Positions 33,469 to 41,941 are shown, numbered from the stretch's first letter. The stretch is DNA of 43,647 nucleotides from an uncultured Clostridia bacterium (GCA_944382845.1 CALWNN010000046.1:1-43647), one strand, 5' to 3'. The notes: a model not told the origin generated them from the letters alone. Made by a program: numbers and translations.

Positions 33469-34592
33469 TTATAGATCACACCATTCGCATTGATAGTCTT
33501 GTACTCAGTATCACCTGATTTTAGAGCAAACACAACTCCTCTTTCATCGTCTATTATAAAAACATGGTCGATATTGGATGATGTTGCAAATATGAAGTAT
33601 CTTTGTGTGTTGTATGGAATGGGATCGCCGTTTTCGTCATATTCAACAAAATCAACAGTTATTTCACGAGGATCGCTTCCGTCAATGCCACAGACAAAAA
33701 TTTTATATGGCTCTGATCTGTTCTGATAGTAGATATTGCTGCCGTTTATGCAATAATTAACATAACAATTCTCAATTAGTTTTGTCGATTTGTGTGAACT
33801 CAAATCCATTGAGAATAAGAAGGGTGTGCCATTTTCGTACTGAATATAATAAAGGTTGCCGTTATTAATGCAGACCTGATTTACCTTGTCTGAAAGTTTT
33901 TTCGATTCCTTTTTGGTGGTATCAAAGGCATAAAGTTCGTCGTTTTCGTTGGTATAATAGATATTATCGCCCTCAACGCACAATGAATGGATAGTTACAT
34001 CGCTTATGATCTGTGTGTCGGAAAATTTTTTGCTTTCGGTATCGTATGTAAGATAATAAGTTGGGCCTATTATATAAAGAATATCGTCATCAGATGCCAA
34101 TGCGCCCAGTACGTTTGGATTATCAGGATAATATTCCTCTTCAAAATCAGTGGAATAGGTGTTTTCATAGACAATGATATCATCTTTATCGCTATGAAAC
34201 CTCACTGTATTTGAGTCAATATAATAAAATCCATCGTCTGCTGCAATGATAGAAGAGAAGCTAAAATAATTAAGGCATCCAACCGAGGAATTCGGATCGT
34301 GAGCACAGCCTGTAATGTTACAAAACCCCTTTACAACTCCGCTTTGAAGATCCACATGATAGTTTCCCAGAGAACTTACCACATAAAGATAATCACTGCC
34401 TATGGTAGAGTTGAGCATCATTATATTAAACGGTTTTTCGTCCATGGAAAAATCATTGCTTGTGATGTTTAACTCAACTGGCGTCAGATTATCCTTTGCC
34501 TTGTTTGGGTCAACATATATATTCTTGTCCTCCGAGCATCCGCAGGCAAGGACCATGATAATTGCAATGCATAAAAATAATTTTCTTTTCAT
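33465..34592 (-). CDS. Lipoprotein with a CX4CXHX7C motif and probable beta-propeller repeats
   Basis: A 375-residue exported lipoprotein. Signal peptide MKRKLFLCIAIIMVLACGC with the lipid-modified cysteine at C17 or C19. The rest shows repeated short units of the type 'xxxYYIxxxN..LYAFDTxxxESKK', like a propeller (DUF5050-like). A cluster C91, C96, H98, C106 (CNITGCAHDPNSSVGC) lies in the first blade and could bind a metal or form disulfides. Similar C..C.H.......C clusters occur in lipoproteins beside ABC exporters in Clostridia. ATG 34592 with GAGGTGA upstream; the in-frame GTG at 34601 lies on that site. Second gene of the operon. Confidence 0.8.
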   Translation of the reverse strand: MKRKLFLCIAIIMVLACGCSEDKNIYVDPNKAKDNLTPVELNITSNDFSMDEKPFNIMMLNSTIGSDYLYVVSSLGNYHVDLQSGVVKGFCNITGCAHDPNSSVGCLNYFSFSSIIAADDGFYYIDSNTVRFHSDKDDIIVYENTYSTDFEEEYYPDNPNVLGALASDDDILYIIGPTYYLTYDTESKKFSDTQIISDVTIHSLCVEGDNIYYTNENDELYAFDTTKKESKKLSDKVNQVCINNGNLYYIQYENGTPFLFSMDLSSHKSTKLIENCYVNYCINGSNIYYQNRSEPYKIFVCGIDGSDPREITVDFVEYDENGDPIPYNTQRYFIFATSSNIDHVFIIDDERGVVFALKSGDTEYKTINANGVIYN

Positions 34593-34593
34593 A

Positions 34594-35616
34594 TTAGTCA
34601 CCTCGATTTGATATTACTCTGAAACGGGGAGTTGATAAATCAAATGTTTCGGCAGGATTGTTGTTTTTCATATTTGCGGGAATTGCATGAGCTGAAATTG
34701 TATGCGCACCTTCGCTCAACGATTCAATATCGCTTATAGGATACTGTAGCGATTTTTCACCATTTTCACAATCAACATACAATGTATAACCGTTTTGGGA
34801 TATTTTCTGGAGATTTCCGTCAACGAACAGCATAATATAGTAAGTAATATCGTTTTCTCCGCTGTTAAATTTTATATAAAGCTCACTTCCGTCAAGTACC
34901 GTGTCCTCAAGATAATGATTTTCTGCAATTTCTTTTGAATTAGCATCTATCGGAATTTTTCCAATATCAAATCCGAAAACTCCTGATGTATTCATGCTTA
35001 TCATAAATTCATCAACGTTTTTACTTTCAACAGGTGTAAAAGATTCATAATTGCTGTTGAACATTGAGTATGTAATATGTCCGTAGAGAAAATTACTCAT
35101 ATCTTCAGGAACAAGTGATGGATAGTCGATACAAATAAGCGTAGCAACTCTAAAATCCTCACTCACTTTAAATGTGATGTCAAAATAATTATCACTGTCG
35201 GGAAGAAGCGAGATATTGTTTTCTGTCTGAAATTCTCCTCCGTTGACAGAAAACTCTATAGGAGTTTCATCTTCAATAAGATATAATCTTGTTGAATAGT
35301 CGATGTCTTTTAAAGATGAATCGATATTTGAACGATAATAAACGCTTAATGTTTGAAGTTCACTGTTATTTGCGTCAATAACATACCCTACTGAATTTCC
35401 ATTGCTCATGACATTAATGCTTTGTTCAATGTTGTAGTTTATCTTATTGTCTGTAATGTTTGTAAGATCTGTACCGTCATCATTTTCGCTCTGTGTATTT
35501 ATCATGGAAGATGAGAGGTCATCATAAGTTCTTTTATTTTTTGAATCTGCTCCACCGTTTTGTGAGCATGAGCACAGTATCGCGGCAAGCAGTATAAGTG
35601 CAATCAATCTTTTCAT
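34594..35616 (-). CDS. Lipoprotein, first gene of the ABC operon
   Basis: A 340-residue exported lipoprotein. Signal peptide MKRLIALILLAAILCSC with the likely lipid cysteine at C17, then a Ser/Asn/Asp-rich linker to about residue 55. The mature part is beta-rich with immunoglobulin-like patterns (IPANMKNN, SEGAHTISAHAIP near the end). I recognise no family. GAGGTGG precedes ATG 35616. Its stop TGA overlaps the region just before the next gene's start by a few nt, so the five genes are read as one unit. It probably acts outside the membrane with the second lipoprotein. Confidence 0.75.
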   Translation of the reverse strand: MKRLIALILLAAILCSCSQNGGADSKNKRTYDDLSSSMINTQSENDDGTDLTNITDNKINYNIEQSINVMSNGNSVGYVIDANNSELQTLSVYYRSNIDSSLKDIDYSTRLYLIEDETPIEFSVNGGEFQTENNISLLPDSDNYFDITFKVSEDFRVATLICIDYPSLVPEDMSNFLYGHITYSMFNSNYESFTPVESKNVDEFMISMNTSGVFGFDIGKIPIDANSKEIAENHYLEDTVLDGSELYIKFNSGENDITYYIMLFVDGNLQKISQNGYTLYVDCENGEKSLQYPISDIESLSEGAHTISAHAIPANMKNNNPAETFDLSTPRFRVISNRGD

Positions 35617-35753
35617 ATAATTACCACCTCAAAAATAGTATTAAATAATATATAAAAATGAATTCTATATTTAAATCACTACATTGAAAATTTATCCTTC
35701 ATTTATCTAAAAAGTAATAACTGATAATAATTTTCTGTTATTGGCTTGTTAAC

Positions 35754-35799
35754 ATTATAACACCGTTTAAAAATTCTGTCAATTATATCTTGATATAAT
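35754..35799 (-). promoter_or_regulatory. Promoter and operator of the lipoprotein-ABC operon
   Basis: Minus strand: TTGACA (35782-35777), 17-bp spacer, TATAAT (35759-35754). The palindrome ATTATATC-TT-GATATAAT (35782-35799) touches the -35. The leader to ATG 35616 is about 130 nt. Confidence 0.78.
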
Positions 35800-35807
35800 A
35801 TTTATAT

Positions 35808-35825
35808 TTTGTGTATATGCACAAA
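35808..35825. promoter_or_regulatory. Inverted repeat upstream of the ABC operon promoter
   Basis: TTTGTG-N6-CACAAA (35808-35813 and 35820-35825). A second small one, ATCAAC-GTT-GTTGAT, lies at 35834-35848. Both could be protein binding sites; neither has a recognised consensus. Confidence 0.4.
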
Positions 35826-35881
35826 TATTGGTTATCAACGTTGTTGATGATTACTAAATATTTCATCAATAATAAAAAGAT

Positions 35882-35921
35882 ATAAAAAATCGCCTTCCCA
35901 TGAATAAAAAGGGAAGGCGAT
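35882..35921 (-). terminator. Terminator of adhE
   Basis: ATCGCCTTCCC and GGGAAGGCGAT form a perfect 11-bp stem (35889-35899, 35911-35921) with, on the minus strand, a run of six T directly after. It lies about 180 nt past the adhE stop. Nothing else coding is seen in 35617-36098. Confidence 0.9.
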
Positions 35922-36098
35922 AGCTTTTTCTGTATAAACTTACACTAAAAGAATTTATGCTTTTATGTGCCGGGACTTTCAAAATATAAATTCCTTTTAG
36001 GAATAATATATTTTAAAAGCAATTTTTATTTATATAGGCTAATGAGAACAAAATCATATAATAAAACTTTAAAGACGGCACACATCATAAAGCAATAA

Positions 36099-38714
36099 TT
36101 ATTTTCCGTAGTAAGCCTTGAGGTACATTTCCTTGATCTCGCTGAAGAGAGGATATCTTGGGTTAGCACCTGTACACTGGTCATCAAATGCGTCCTCAAC
36201 CATCTGATCAAGATTTTCAAGGAATGCCTTTTCGTCTACGCCGTAGTCTGCAATTGTCTTCTTAATGCCTACCTTAGCCTTGAGTTCTTCGATTGCGTCG
36301 ATAAACTTGTTAAGTGTATCTTCGTCATTCTTTCCAACTATTCCAAGAACATTAGCACATTCACAGTATCTTTCGAGTGTGTGTGGATACTGGTACTGAG
36401 AGAATGTTCCCATTTTTCTCGGCTTAGGATCAGCATTATATCTCATAACCAATGTGATAAGGAGGGCATTGGCAACTCCATGTGGGAGATGATGATATGC
36501 GCCGAGCTTGTGAGCCATCGAGTGACATACACCGAGGAATGCGTTAGCAAATGCCATACCTGCCATTGTAGAAGCGGTTGCCATTTCTTCACGAGCCTTA
36601 ACATCTGTCTGTCCGTTTTCGTATGCAGAAGGAAGATACTTGAAGATAAGCTTCATAGCTCTGAGAGCAAGACCGTCAGTGTAATCTGTAGCCATAACTG
36701 AAGCATAGGCTTCAAGAGCGTGTGTAAGAGCGTCAATACCGGATGCAGATGTAAGTCCCTTAGGAGCACTCATCATCATGTCTGTATCAACGATAGCCAT
36801 GTTAGGCATGAGCTGATAGTCAGCAAGAGGATACTTTGTTCCGGTTTTTTCATCAGTAATAACTGCGAAAGGTGTAACCTCAGAACCTGTACCTGAAGAT
36901 GTTGGAATAGCAATAAAGTATGCTTTTTCACCCATTTTCGGGAATGTATAAACTCTCTTACGGATATCGATAAATCTCATTGCCATGTCATAGAAGTCAG
37001 CGTCAGGATGCTCGTAAAGTACCCACATGATCTTTGCAGCGTCCATTGCAGAACCGCCGCCGACAGCTATAATTGTATCAGGTTCAAAGGCTCTGATAGC
37101 CTTAACACCTTCAAGAGCACAAGCCAGTGTCGGATCCGGTGCAACATCAAAGAACGTTTCATGAACGATTCCCATCTGATCCAGTTTGTCTGTGATTGCC
37201 TTTGTGTAACCGTTCTTGTAAAGGAACTGGTCTGTTACGATAAATGCCTTCTTTTTGCCCATAACTGTCTTGAGCTCGTCAAGAGCAACAGGGAGACAAC
37301 CCTTCTTGAAGTAAACCTTTTCAGGCGCTCTGAACCAAAGCATATTTTCTCTCCTTTCAGCAACTGTCTTAATGTTTAACAGATGCTTAACTCCAACGTT
37401 TTCAGAAATTGAGTTTCCGCCCCATGAACCGCAGCCAAGGGTGAGAGAAGGAGCAAGGTTAAAGTTGTAGAGGTCTCCGATACCGCCAAGTGAAGAAGGT
37501 GTGTTGACAATAAGACGGCAAGCCTTCATTCTTTCAGCAAACTTGTAAAGCTTTTCTCTTTCATTAACATTGTCGATCCAGAGTACAGATGTATGTCCGA
37601 GACCGCCGTTGTTGTTGAGAAGAGTTTCAGCAATATCAAGTGCGTCATCAAAATTCTTGGACTTGTACATACCAAGAATAGTGGTAAGCTTTTCGTGTCC
37701 GAATGCTTCATCAGGGTCAGTGCTTGTAGCTTCACCGATAAGAACCTTTGTATCCTCGGGAACTTCGAAGCCGGCCATTTTAGCAATTGTAACAGGACGC
37801 TGACCAACAATCTTAGCGTTAAGGGCGCCGTTTATAAGCATTGTGCTTCTGATCTTGTCAGCTTCTTCATCGTTGAGGAAATAGCAACCTCTCTTGATGA
37901 ATTCCTTCTTTACATCGTTATATATGCTCTTGTCGGCGATAACAGTCTGCTCGGTTGCACAAATCATACCGTTATCAAATGTCTTAGAGTGAATGATAGA
38001 GTTTACAGCATTTACAATGTCAGCAGATGAATCGATAATTGCAGAAGCGTTACCTGCACCAACACCAAGAGCGGGAGTTCCTGATGAATATGCAGACTTG
38101 ACCATACCTGGTCCGCCTGTAGCAAGGATGATGTCGGATTCTTTCATTATAAGGTTGGTAAGATCAAGTGACGGAACATCGATCCATCCGATAATACCCT
38201 TGGGAGCGCCGGCTTCAACAGCTGCATCAAGTACGATCTTTGCGGCAGCAATTGTACATTTTTTTGCTCTCGGGTGAGGAGAAATGATGATACCGTTTCT
38301 TGTTTTGAGACAGATAAGAGTCTTGAAAATAGCAGTAGATGTTGGGTTTGTTGTAGGGATAACAGCGCCGACAAGTCCGATTGGCTCATAAATCCTCATT
38401 GTGCCATAAGCCTTGTTCTCTTCAAAAACACCGCAGGTCTGAACATTCTTGTATGCATTGTAGATGTGTTCAGCTGCATAGTTATTTTTTATAACCTTGT
38501 CTTCAACTATTCCCATGCCTGTTTCCTCAACAGCCATTTTAGCAAGGGGAATTCTTGCTTTGTTAGCAGCGATTGCAGCTGCTTTAAAGATCTTGTCAAC
38601 CTGCTCCTGTGTGTAAGTGGAGAAGATTTCCTGCGCGGCTCTTACTTCAGCAATTTTTGCTTCAAGAGCTTCAACAGAATCAACGATGCTGACTTTGTTC
38701 TCGTTCTTTGCCAT
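36099..38714 (-). CDS. adhE: Bifunctional acetaldehyde-CoA/alcohol dehydrogenase
   Basis: An 871-residue fermentative enzyme that turns acetyl-CoA into acetaldehyde and ethanol with two NADH. The N-terminal aldehyde dehydrogenase half carries the catalytic C252 in NGMICATEQ. The C-terminal iron-dependent alcohol dehydrogenase half has GGGSAMDAAK, PTSSGTGSEVTPFAV and HSMAHKLGAYHHLPHG. AdhE forms long spirosome filaments in other bacteria. GGAGG precedes ATG 38714. Codon use is strongly biased, as for highly expressed genes. It has a consensus promoter, a palindrome upstream and a strong terminator, so it is a single-gene unit. Confidence 0.98.
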   Translation of the reverse strand: MAKNENKVSIVDSVEALEAKIAEVRAAQEIFSTYTQEQVDKIFKAAAIAANKARIPLAKMAVEETGMGIVEDKVIKNNYAAEHIYNAYKNVQTCGVFEENKAYGTMRIYEPIGLVGAVIPTTNPTSTAIFKTLICLKTRNGIIISPHPRAKKCTIAAAKIVLDAAVEAGAPKGIIGWIDVPSLDLTNLIMKESDIILATGGPGMVKSAYSSGTPALGVGAGNASAIIDSSADIVNAVNSIIHSKTFDNGMICATEQTVIADKSIYNDVKKEFIKRGCYFLNDEEADKIRSTMLINGALNAKIVGQRPVTIAKMAGFEVPEDTKVLIGEATSTDPDEAFGHEKLTTILGMYKSKNFDDALDIAETLLNNNGGLGHTSVLWIDNVNEREKLYKFAERMKACRLIVNTPSSLGGIGDLYNFNLAPSLTLGCGSWGGNSISENVGVKHLLNIKTVAERRENMLWFRAPEKVYFKKGCLPVALDELKTVMGKKKAFIVTDQFLYKNGYTKAITDKLDQMGIVHETFFDVAPDPTLACALEGVKAIRAFEPDTIIAVGGGSAMDAAKIMWVLYEHPDADFYDMAMRFIDIRKRVYTFPKMGEKAYFIAIPTSSGTGSEVTPFAVITDEKTGTKYPLADYQLMPNMAIVDTDMMMSAPKGLTSASGIDALTHALEAYASVMATDYTDGLALRAMKLIFKYLPSAYENGQTDVKAREEMATASTMAGMAFANAFLGVCHSMAHKLGAYHHLPHGVANALLITLVMRYNADPKPRKMGTFSQYQYPHTLERYCECANVLGIVGKNDEDTLNKFIDAIEELKAKVGIKKTIADYGVDEKAFLENLDQMVEDAFDDQCTGANPRYPLFSEIKEMYLKAYYGK

Positions 38715-38784
38715 AAATAAACCTCCATTTTAATTTAAACATGGTTTATGCGGTGAACATTCTTCGTTTTCACCTTACAGTTAC

Positions 38785-38813
38785 ATTATATCTGATTGTT
38801 ATTTTTTTGTCAA
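38785..38813 (-). promoter_or_regulatory. Promoter of adhE
   Basis: Minus strand: TTGACA (38813-38808), 17-bp spacer, TATAAT (38790-38785). A full consensus match about 70 nt before the start codon. Confidence 0.9.
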
Positions 38814-38846
38814 TCTTTTTATTCTACAACATTTAATCAAATAACT

Positions 38847-38873
38847 TTTGTGTAATTAGGCATTTTACACAAA
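38847..38873. promoter_or_regulatory. Inverted repeat upstream of adhE
   Basis: TTTGTGTAA (38847-38855) and TTACACAAA (38865-38873) are exact complements with a 9-nt spacer, 34 bp upstream of the adhE -35. Redox regulator Rex binds TTGTGAA-N4-TTCACAA-like sites, but the spacer here is too long for that consensus. The rest of 38715-39112 holds only the two divergent promoters. Confidence 0.6.
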
Positions 38874-39023
38874 TAGTGAACATACTTTTATGGCACTATA
38901 ACAATAAATCCTGATATTTTAAAACTCACGAATTAGATTATGTTGTTGGATTGTATAAATATTATATTTATAATAACTCAAGATTAACAGATATTTAATT
39001 TTAGCAATATACACAAAAAACTA

Positions 39024-39052
39024 TTGACTTTTGTTGAAAGATGTAGTATACT
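39024..39052 (+). promoter_or_regulatory. Promoter of the phosphotransferase-fold gene
   Basis: TTGACT (39024-39029), 17-bp spacer, TATACT (39047-39052), 60 bp before the start codon. Confidence 0.78.
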
Positions 39053-39112
39053 AATTACAGTGATAAAAGTTAATTCACATTATGTATATTTTTCTGAAAG
39101 GAGTCCTGATTT

Positions 39113-39874
39113 ATGGAACTTAAAAATTTAATTGCACACGGCGACGAAGTTGAAGTATATGAATATGAAGGCAAGGCAGTCAAGGTATTTTTAAATCCGG
39201 AGAAGAAAGAGAAGTGCCTTTACGAGGCTCTTACACAGGCAAGAGTTGAGACGACGCTTGTAAACTCTTGGCTTAAAATGCCTAAGGTTCAGGAGGTTTC
39301 TGTACTTCCGGACGGAAGATGGGCTATTACCATGGATCTTATTAAGGGCAAAACTATGTATGAGCTTATGAAGGAAGATCCTTCAAAGGTTGACCTTTAC
39401 ATCGATAAGATGGTTGAGATTCAGATGGAACTTCACAGCCAGTATATGCCTCTTCTCAGTAAGCTAAAGGACAAAATGGCAAGACAGATAAAGTCTCTTG
39501 GCGTAATTGACGAAATCAAGAAGTACGAGCTTCTTACGAGACTTGATTCAATGCCAAAGCATATTAAACTCTGCCACGGTAATTTCTCACCCAAAAATAT
39601 TATTATTAATGATGAGGGTACATATGTACTCGACTGGGTTGCTGCGAGACAGGGAAACGCTTCTGCTGACGTTGCAAGAACATATCTTCTCCTTTGCCTT
39701 GAATATCCTGAAATTGCTGAAAAGTATATGGATAAATTCTGTATGGCAAGCGGAACTTCAAAGAGATATGTTCAGGCTTGGCTTCCTATAGTTGCCGCAG
39801 CTCAGCTTATTAAGAATAAGCCTGAAGAAAAAGATCTTCTCATGAAGTGGATCGATGTTGTTGAGTATGATTAA
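39113..39874 (+). CDS. Aminoglycoside phosphotransferase-fold protein with altered catalytic motif
   Basis: A 253-residue kinase-like protein. The N-lobe contains AVKVF with K24, the usual ATP-phosphate lysine. The C-lobe has LCHGNFSPKNII (153-164) and VLDW (172-175), the places of the catalytic HGDxxxxN and metal-binding D motifs in APH/choline kinase relatives. The catalytic aspartate is N157 here, while N162 and D174 are kept. It may be a pseudokinase or act by another mechanism. GAAAGGAG precedes ATG 39113. Own promoter and terminator. Substrate unknown; aminoglycoside resistance is not implied. Confidence 0.78.
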   Translation: MELKNLIAHGDEVEVYEYEGKAVKVFLNPEKKEKCLYEALTQARVETTLVNSWLKMPKVQEVSVLPDGRWAITMDLIKGKTMYELMKEDPSKVDLYIDKMVEIQMELHSQYMPLLSKLKDKMARQIKSLGVIDEIKKYELLTRLDSMPKHIKLCHGNFSPKNIIINDEGTYVLDWVAARQGNASADVARTYLLLCLEYPEIAEKYMDKFCMASGTSKRYVQAWLPIVAAAQLIKNKPEEKDLLMKWIDVVEYD

Positions 39875-39897
39875 CTACTTTATTTAAATCATTTCCT

Positions 39898-39930
39898 ACA
39901 AAACCTCTCTGTTATGCAGGGAGGTTTTGT
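39898..39930 (+). terminator. Terminator after the phosphotransferase-fold gene
   Basis: ACAAAACCTCTCTG (39898-39911) pairs with CAGGGAGGTTTTGT (39917-39930) apart from one wobble, around a 5-nt loop. Confidence 0.8.
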
Positions 39931-40005
39931 GGCTTGTGCTTAAAAACGGAACGAATATTCGTAAGAGGGGTAAGATATAAGAAGATTATTTAACTTTAAA
40001 TATCC

Positions 40006-40034
40006 TTGATTATTTTTAATTAATATTGTATAAT
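40006..40034 (+). promoter_or_regulatory. Promoter of the TtcA-family gene
   Basis: TTGATT (40006-40011), 17-bp spacer, TATAAT (40029-40034), about 40 bp before the start codon. Confidence 0.75.
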
Positions 40035-40074
40035 ATTCTTTGAAATCAAAATATTAATAATCGGAGTTATACTT

Positions 40075-40827
40075 ATGCAGAAAATATTAGGATATATGAG
40101 AAAAGCAATTCAGGATTTCAATCTTATAGAAAACGGCGACAGGGTAGCGGTCGGCGTTTCAGGAGGAAAGGACAGTCTTGTGCTGCTTTCGGGACTTTGT
40201 TTGCTTAAAAGGTTTATCGGAATTGATTATGAAGTTGTCGCAATTACAATTGACCCCTCGTTTAACGGAAGCATGAACGACTACTCGGCAGTAGATGAGC
40301 TGTGCGAACAATATGGAATCGAATATCATATTGAGGTTACAAATATCGGGGAAGTTGTTTTTGATATACGAAAAGAAACACATCCATGCTCTCTTTGTGC
40401 CAAAATGAGAAGAGGTGCGTTGCACGACGCCGCTAAGAGGTATAACTGCAATAAACTTGCACTTGGACACAATATGGACGACGCTATCGAAACATTTATG
40501 ATGAACCTGTTTGTGGAAGGTAGAATAGGGGTTTACGCTCCTAAAAGCTACCTCTCAAGACGTGACCTTACTGTAATAAGACCTTTAGGGCTTGCTCCCG
40601 AAAAGGAAGTTAGATCTGCTGCCATACGAAATGCACTTAAAATAGTAAAATCAAAATGCCCTGCAGACGGTCATACAAAGCGTCAGGAAATGAAGGAAAT
40701 ATTAGCTAAACAGGAAAAACTTGACCGTGGAATCAAAGACCGTATCTTCGGTGCGATGAGAAGATTTGATCTTGACGGCTGGGCAAGTCCTGAAATGAGA
40801 CCTGTAAAGAGAAAGGATAATCAATGA
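40075..40827 (+). CDS. TtcA-family PP-loop tRNA thiolation enzyme
   Basis: A 250-residue ATP pyrophosphatase-type protein. PP-loop SGGKDS (29-34); CSLC (C105, C108) and C195 (KSKCPADG) fit the three-cysteine iron-sulfur site of TtcA-like enzymes; LGHNMDDAIETFMMNL is the second conserved block. TtcA makes 2-thiocytidine at position 32 of some tRNAs; several Clostridial members of this group have not been tested, so the exact base is uncertain. It shares an ATGA overlap with the next gene. Confidence 0.87.
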   Translation: MQKILGYMRKAIQDFNLIENGDRVAVGVSGGKDSLVLLSGLCLLKRFIGIDYEVVAITIDPSFNGSMNDYSAVDELCEQYGIEYHIEVTNIGEVVFDIRKETHPCSLCAKMRRGALHDAAKRYNCNKLALGHNMDDAIETFMMNLFVEGRIGVYAPKSYLSRRDLTVIRPLGLAPEKEVRSAAIRNALKIVKSKCPADGHTKRQEMKEILAKQEKLDRGIKDRIFGAMRRFDLDGWASPEMRPVKRKDNQ

Positions 40828-41642
40828 ACAATTACGGATTTTTCGGCGGAGGATTTAACATTCCGCCATTTGCTCAAAACCCTTTTTATCAGACTGCTCC
40901 AAACATTTCTTATCATGACGATGCTCCTATCTGGTTTGTTGCTTTGGCGCCAATGTTTTCTCTTTTTCTTGAAAGTATAGCAGGGGATAAGATTGCGGCT
41001 GTTGTTCTTTGGGTATTTACTTTTGTCCTTTGTGTTCTTATATGTAAAAGAGACTATAATAAATATGTAAAGCCTATTGCCTTTAATAATTTTAATATTG
41101 AAAAAACAGTATATATTCCCTTGCTTTATCTTATTAAAAGAAAAAAGGTTTTTCCAACAAACAAACTATATGTTGTCGTATGTATTATAAGTCTGCTTGT
41201 AGCGGCTACACAGAACGGATTTGTTCAGGCTCTTTTATATAACGATACAACTTATATAAATACTATTAAACAAAGTGCGTGCTACAGAATTGATGATGTT
41301 GCAAATGATAAAAATGTTCTTGATATTACAATTGAAGATGCTATTAAGGATTTTTCAAGGACAAATGAAATTAATTGGAGCTGTGAAAAGATATCGTCTG
41401 GGGAATTTGAAATAACAGCTGATTTCGATGCCTATTACAACAGCAGACTTTGTAAGCTTTCATTATCTTTTCAGTTACTTTACGATGGCTTCAGCTATGG
41501 CGGACTAAGTGTTAAAACAATTGAAATAGATAACAGAGTTCTTTCTGAGGCAGATAAAGCGGCTCTCGTAATGAATATTTTTACCGATTATTCTGCCGAC
41601 GATTCGTCAAATAAAAGCGATAGCAGCTATATCGAAGTTTGA
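40824..41642 (+). CDS. Membrane protein coupled to the TtcA-family gene
   Basis: A 272-residue protein. A Gly/Pro/Phe-rich N-terminus (NNYGFFGGGFNIPPFAQNPF) is followed by APIWFVALAPMFSLFLESI and a second span (VVLWVFTFVLCVLICKRDYN), then a third near 120-138 (LYVVVCIISLLVAATQNGF). The C-terminal 130 residues appear to be a soluble domain that resembles secretion-related DUF4352/Pullulanase-type folds only vaguely; I recognise no family. ATG 40824 overlaps the upstream stop by 4 nt. Function unknown. Confidence 0.75.
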   Translation: MNNYGFFGGGFNIPPFAQNPFYQTAPNISYHDDAPIWFVALAPMFSLFLESIAGDKIAAVVLWVFTFVLCVLICKRDYNKYVKPIAFNNFNIEKTVYIPLLYLIKRKKVFPTNKLYVVVCIISLLVAATQNGFVQALLYNDTTYINTIKQSACYRIDDVANDKNVLDITIEDAIKDFSRTNEINWSCEKISSGEFEITADFDAYYNSRLCKLSLSFQLLYDGFSYGGLSVKTIEIDNRVLSEADKAALVMNIFTDYSADDSSNKSDSSYIEV

Positions 41643-41825
41643 TTCCTTATAATTTTAAAATAGCTCTATGTATCTTTTGTTTTCAAAGATATGCATGGAA
41701 TTTCTTTTGATTCTGATAGAAAATTAAAAAATGAAATGATTTCAGAGAAACAGAGCATAACGTAGAGAAATAAAGAGAATTAAAGCGTTTGAGGGATATA
41801 AATTAATTTTTCGGCATTTTAGCTA

Positions 41826-41854
41826 TTGACAACTGATTTTTAGTGTTGTATAAT
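41826..41854 (+). promoter_or_regulatory. Promoter of rplM-rpsI
   Basis: TTGACA (41826-41831), 17-bp spacer, TATAAT (41849-41854). A full consensus match. The spacer 41643-41825 holds nothing else that I can see. Confidence 0.9.
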
Positions 41855-41874
41855 AGCAAATGTTGTGAGTTTAA

Positions 41875-41909
41875 AAGGAATAAGCCTCTGACCCAAGGCA
41901 GATATCCTT
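41875..41909 (+). promoter_or_regulatory. Hairpin in the rplM leader, possible L13 leader
   Basis: AAGGAATA (41875-41882) pairs with TATCCTT (41903-41909) and encloses GCCT/AGGC (41884-41887, 41896-41899). It lies in the roughly 80-nt leader. Firmicutes have a described L13 leader motif at this place; I judged the fold by eye only. Confidence 0.5.
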
Positions 41910-41941
41910 GTACAATGAAAATTTGAACGGAGGAAAAAACT

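Noticed and set aside
37593-38030. 145-codon plus-strand frame inside adhE
   Set aside because: Shadow of the strongly biased adhE codons; no motifs and no start context.
38847-38873. Reading the adhE dyad as a standard Rex operator
   Set aside because: The half-sites are similar, but the spacer is 9 nt rather than 4, so I list it only as an unassigned dyad.
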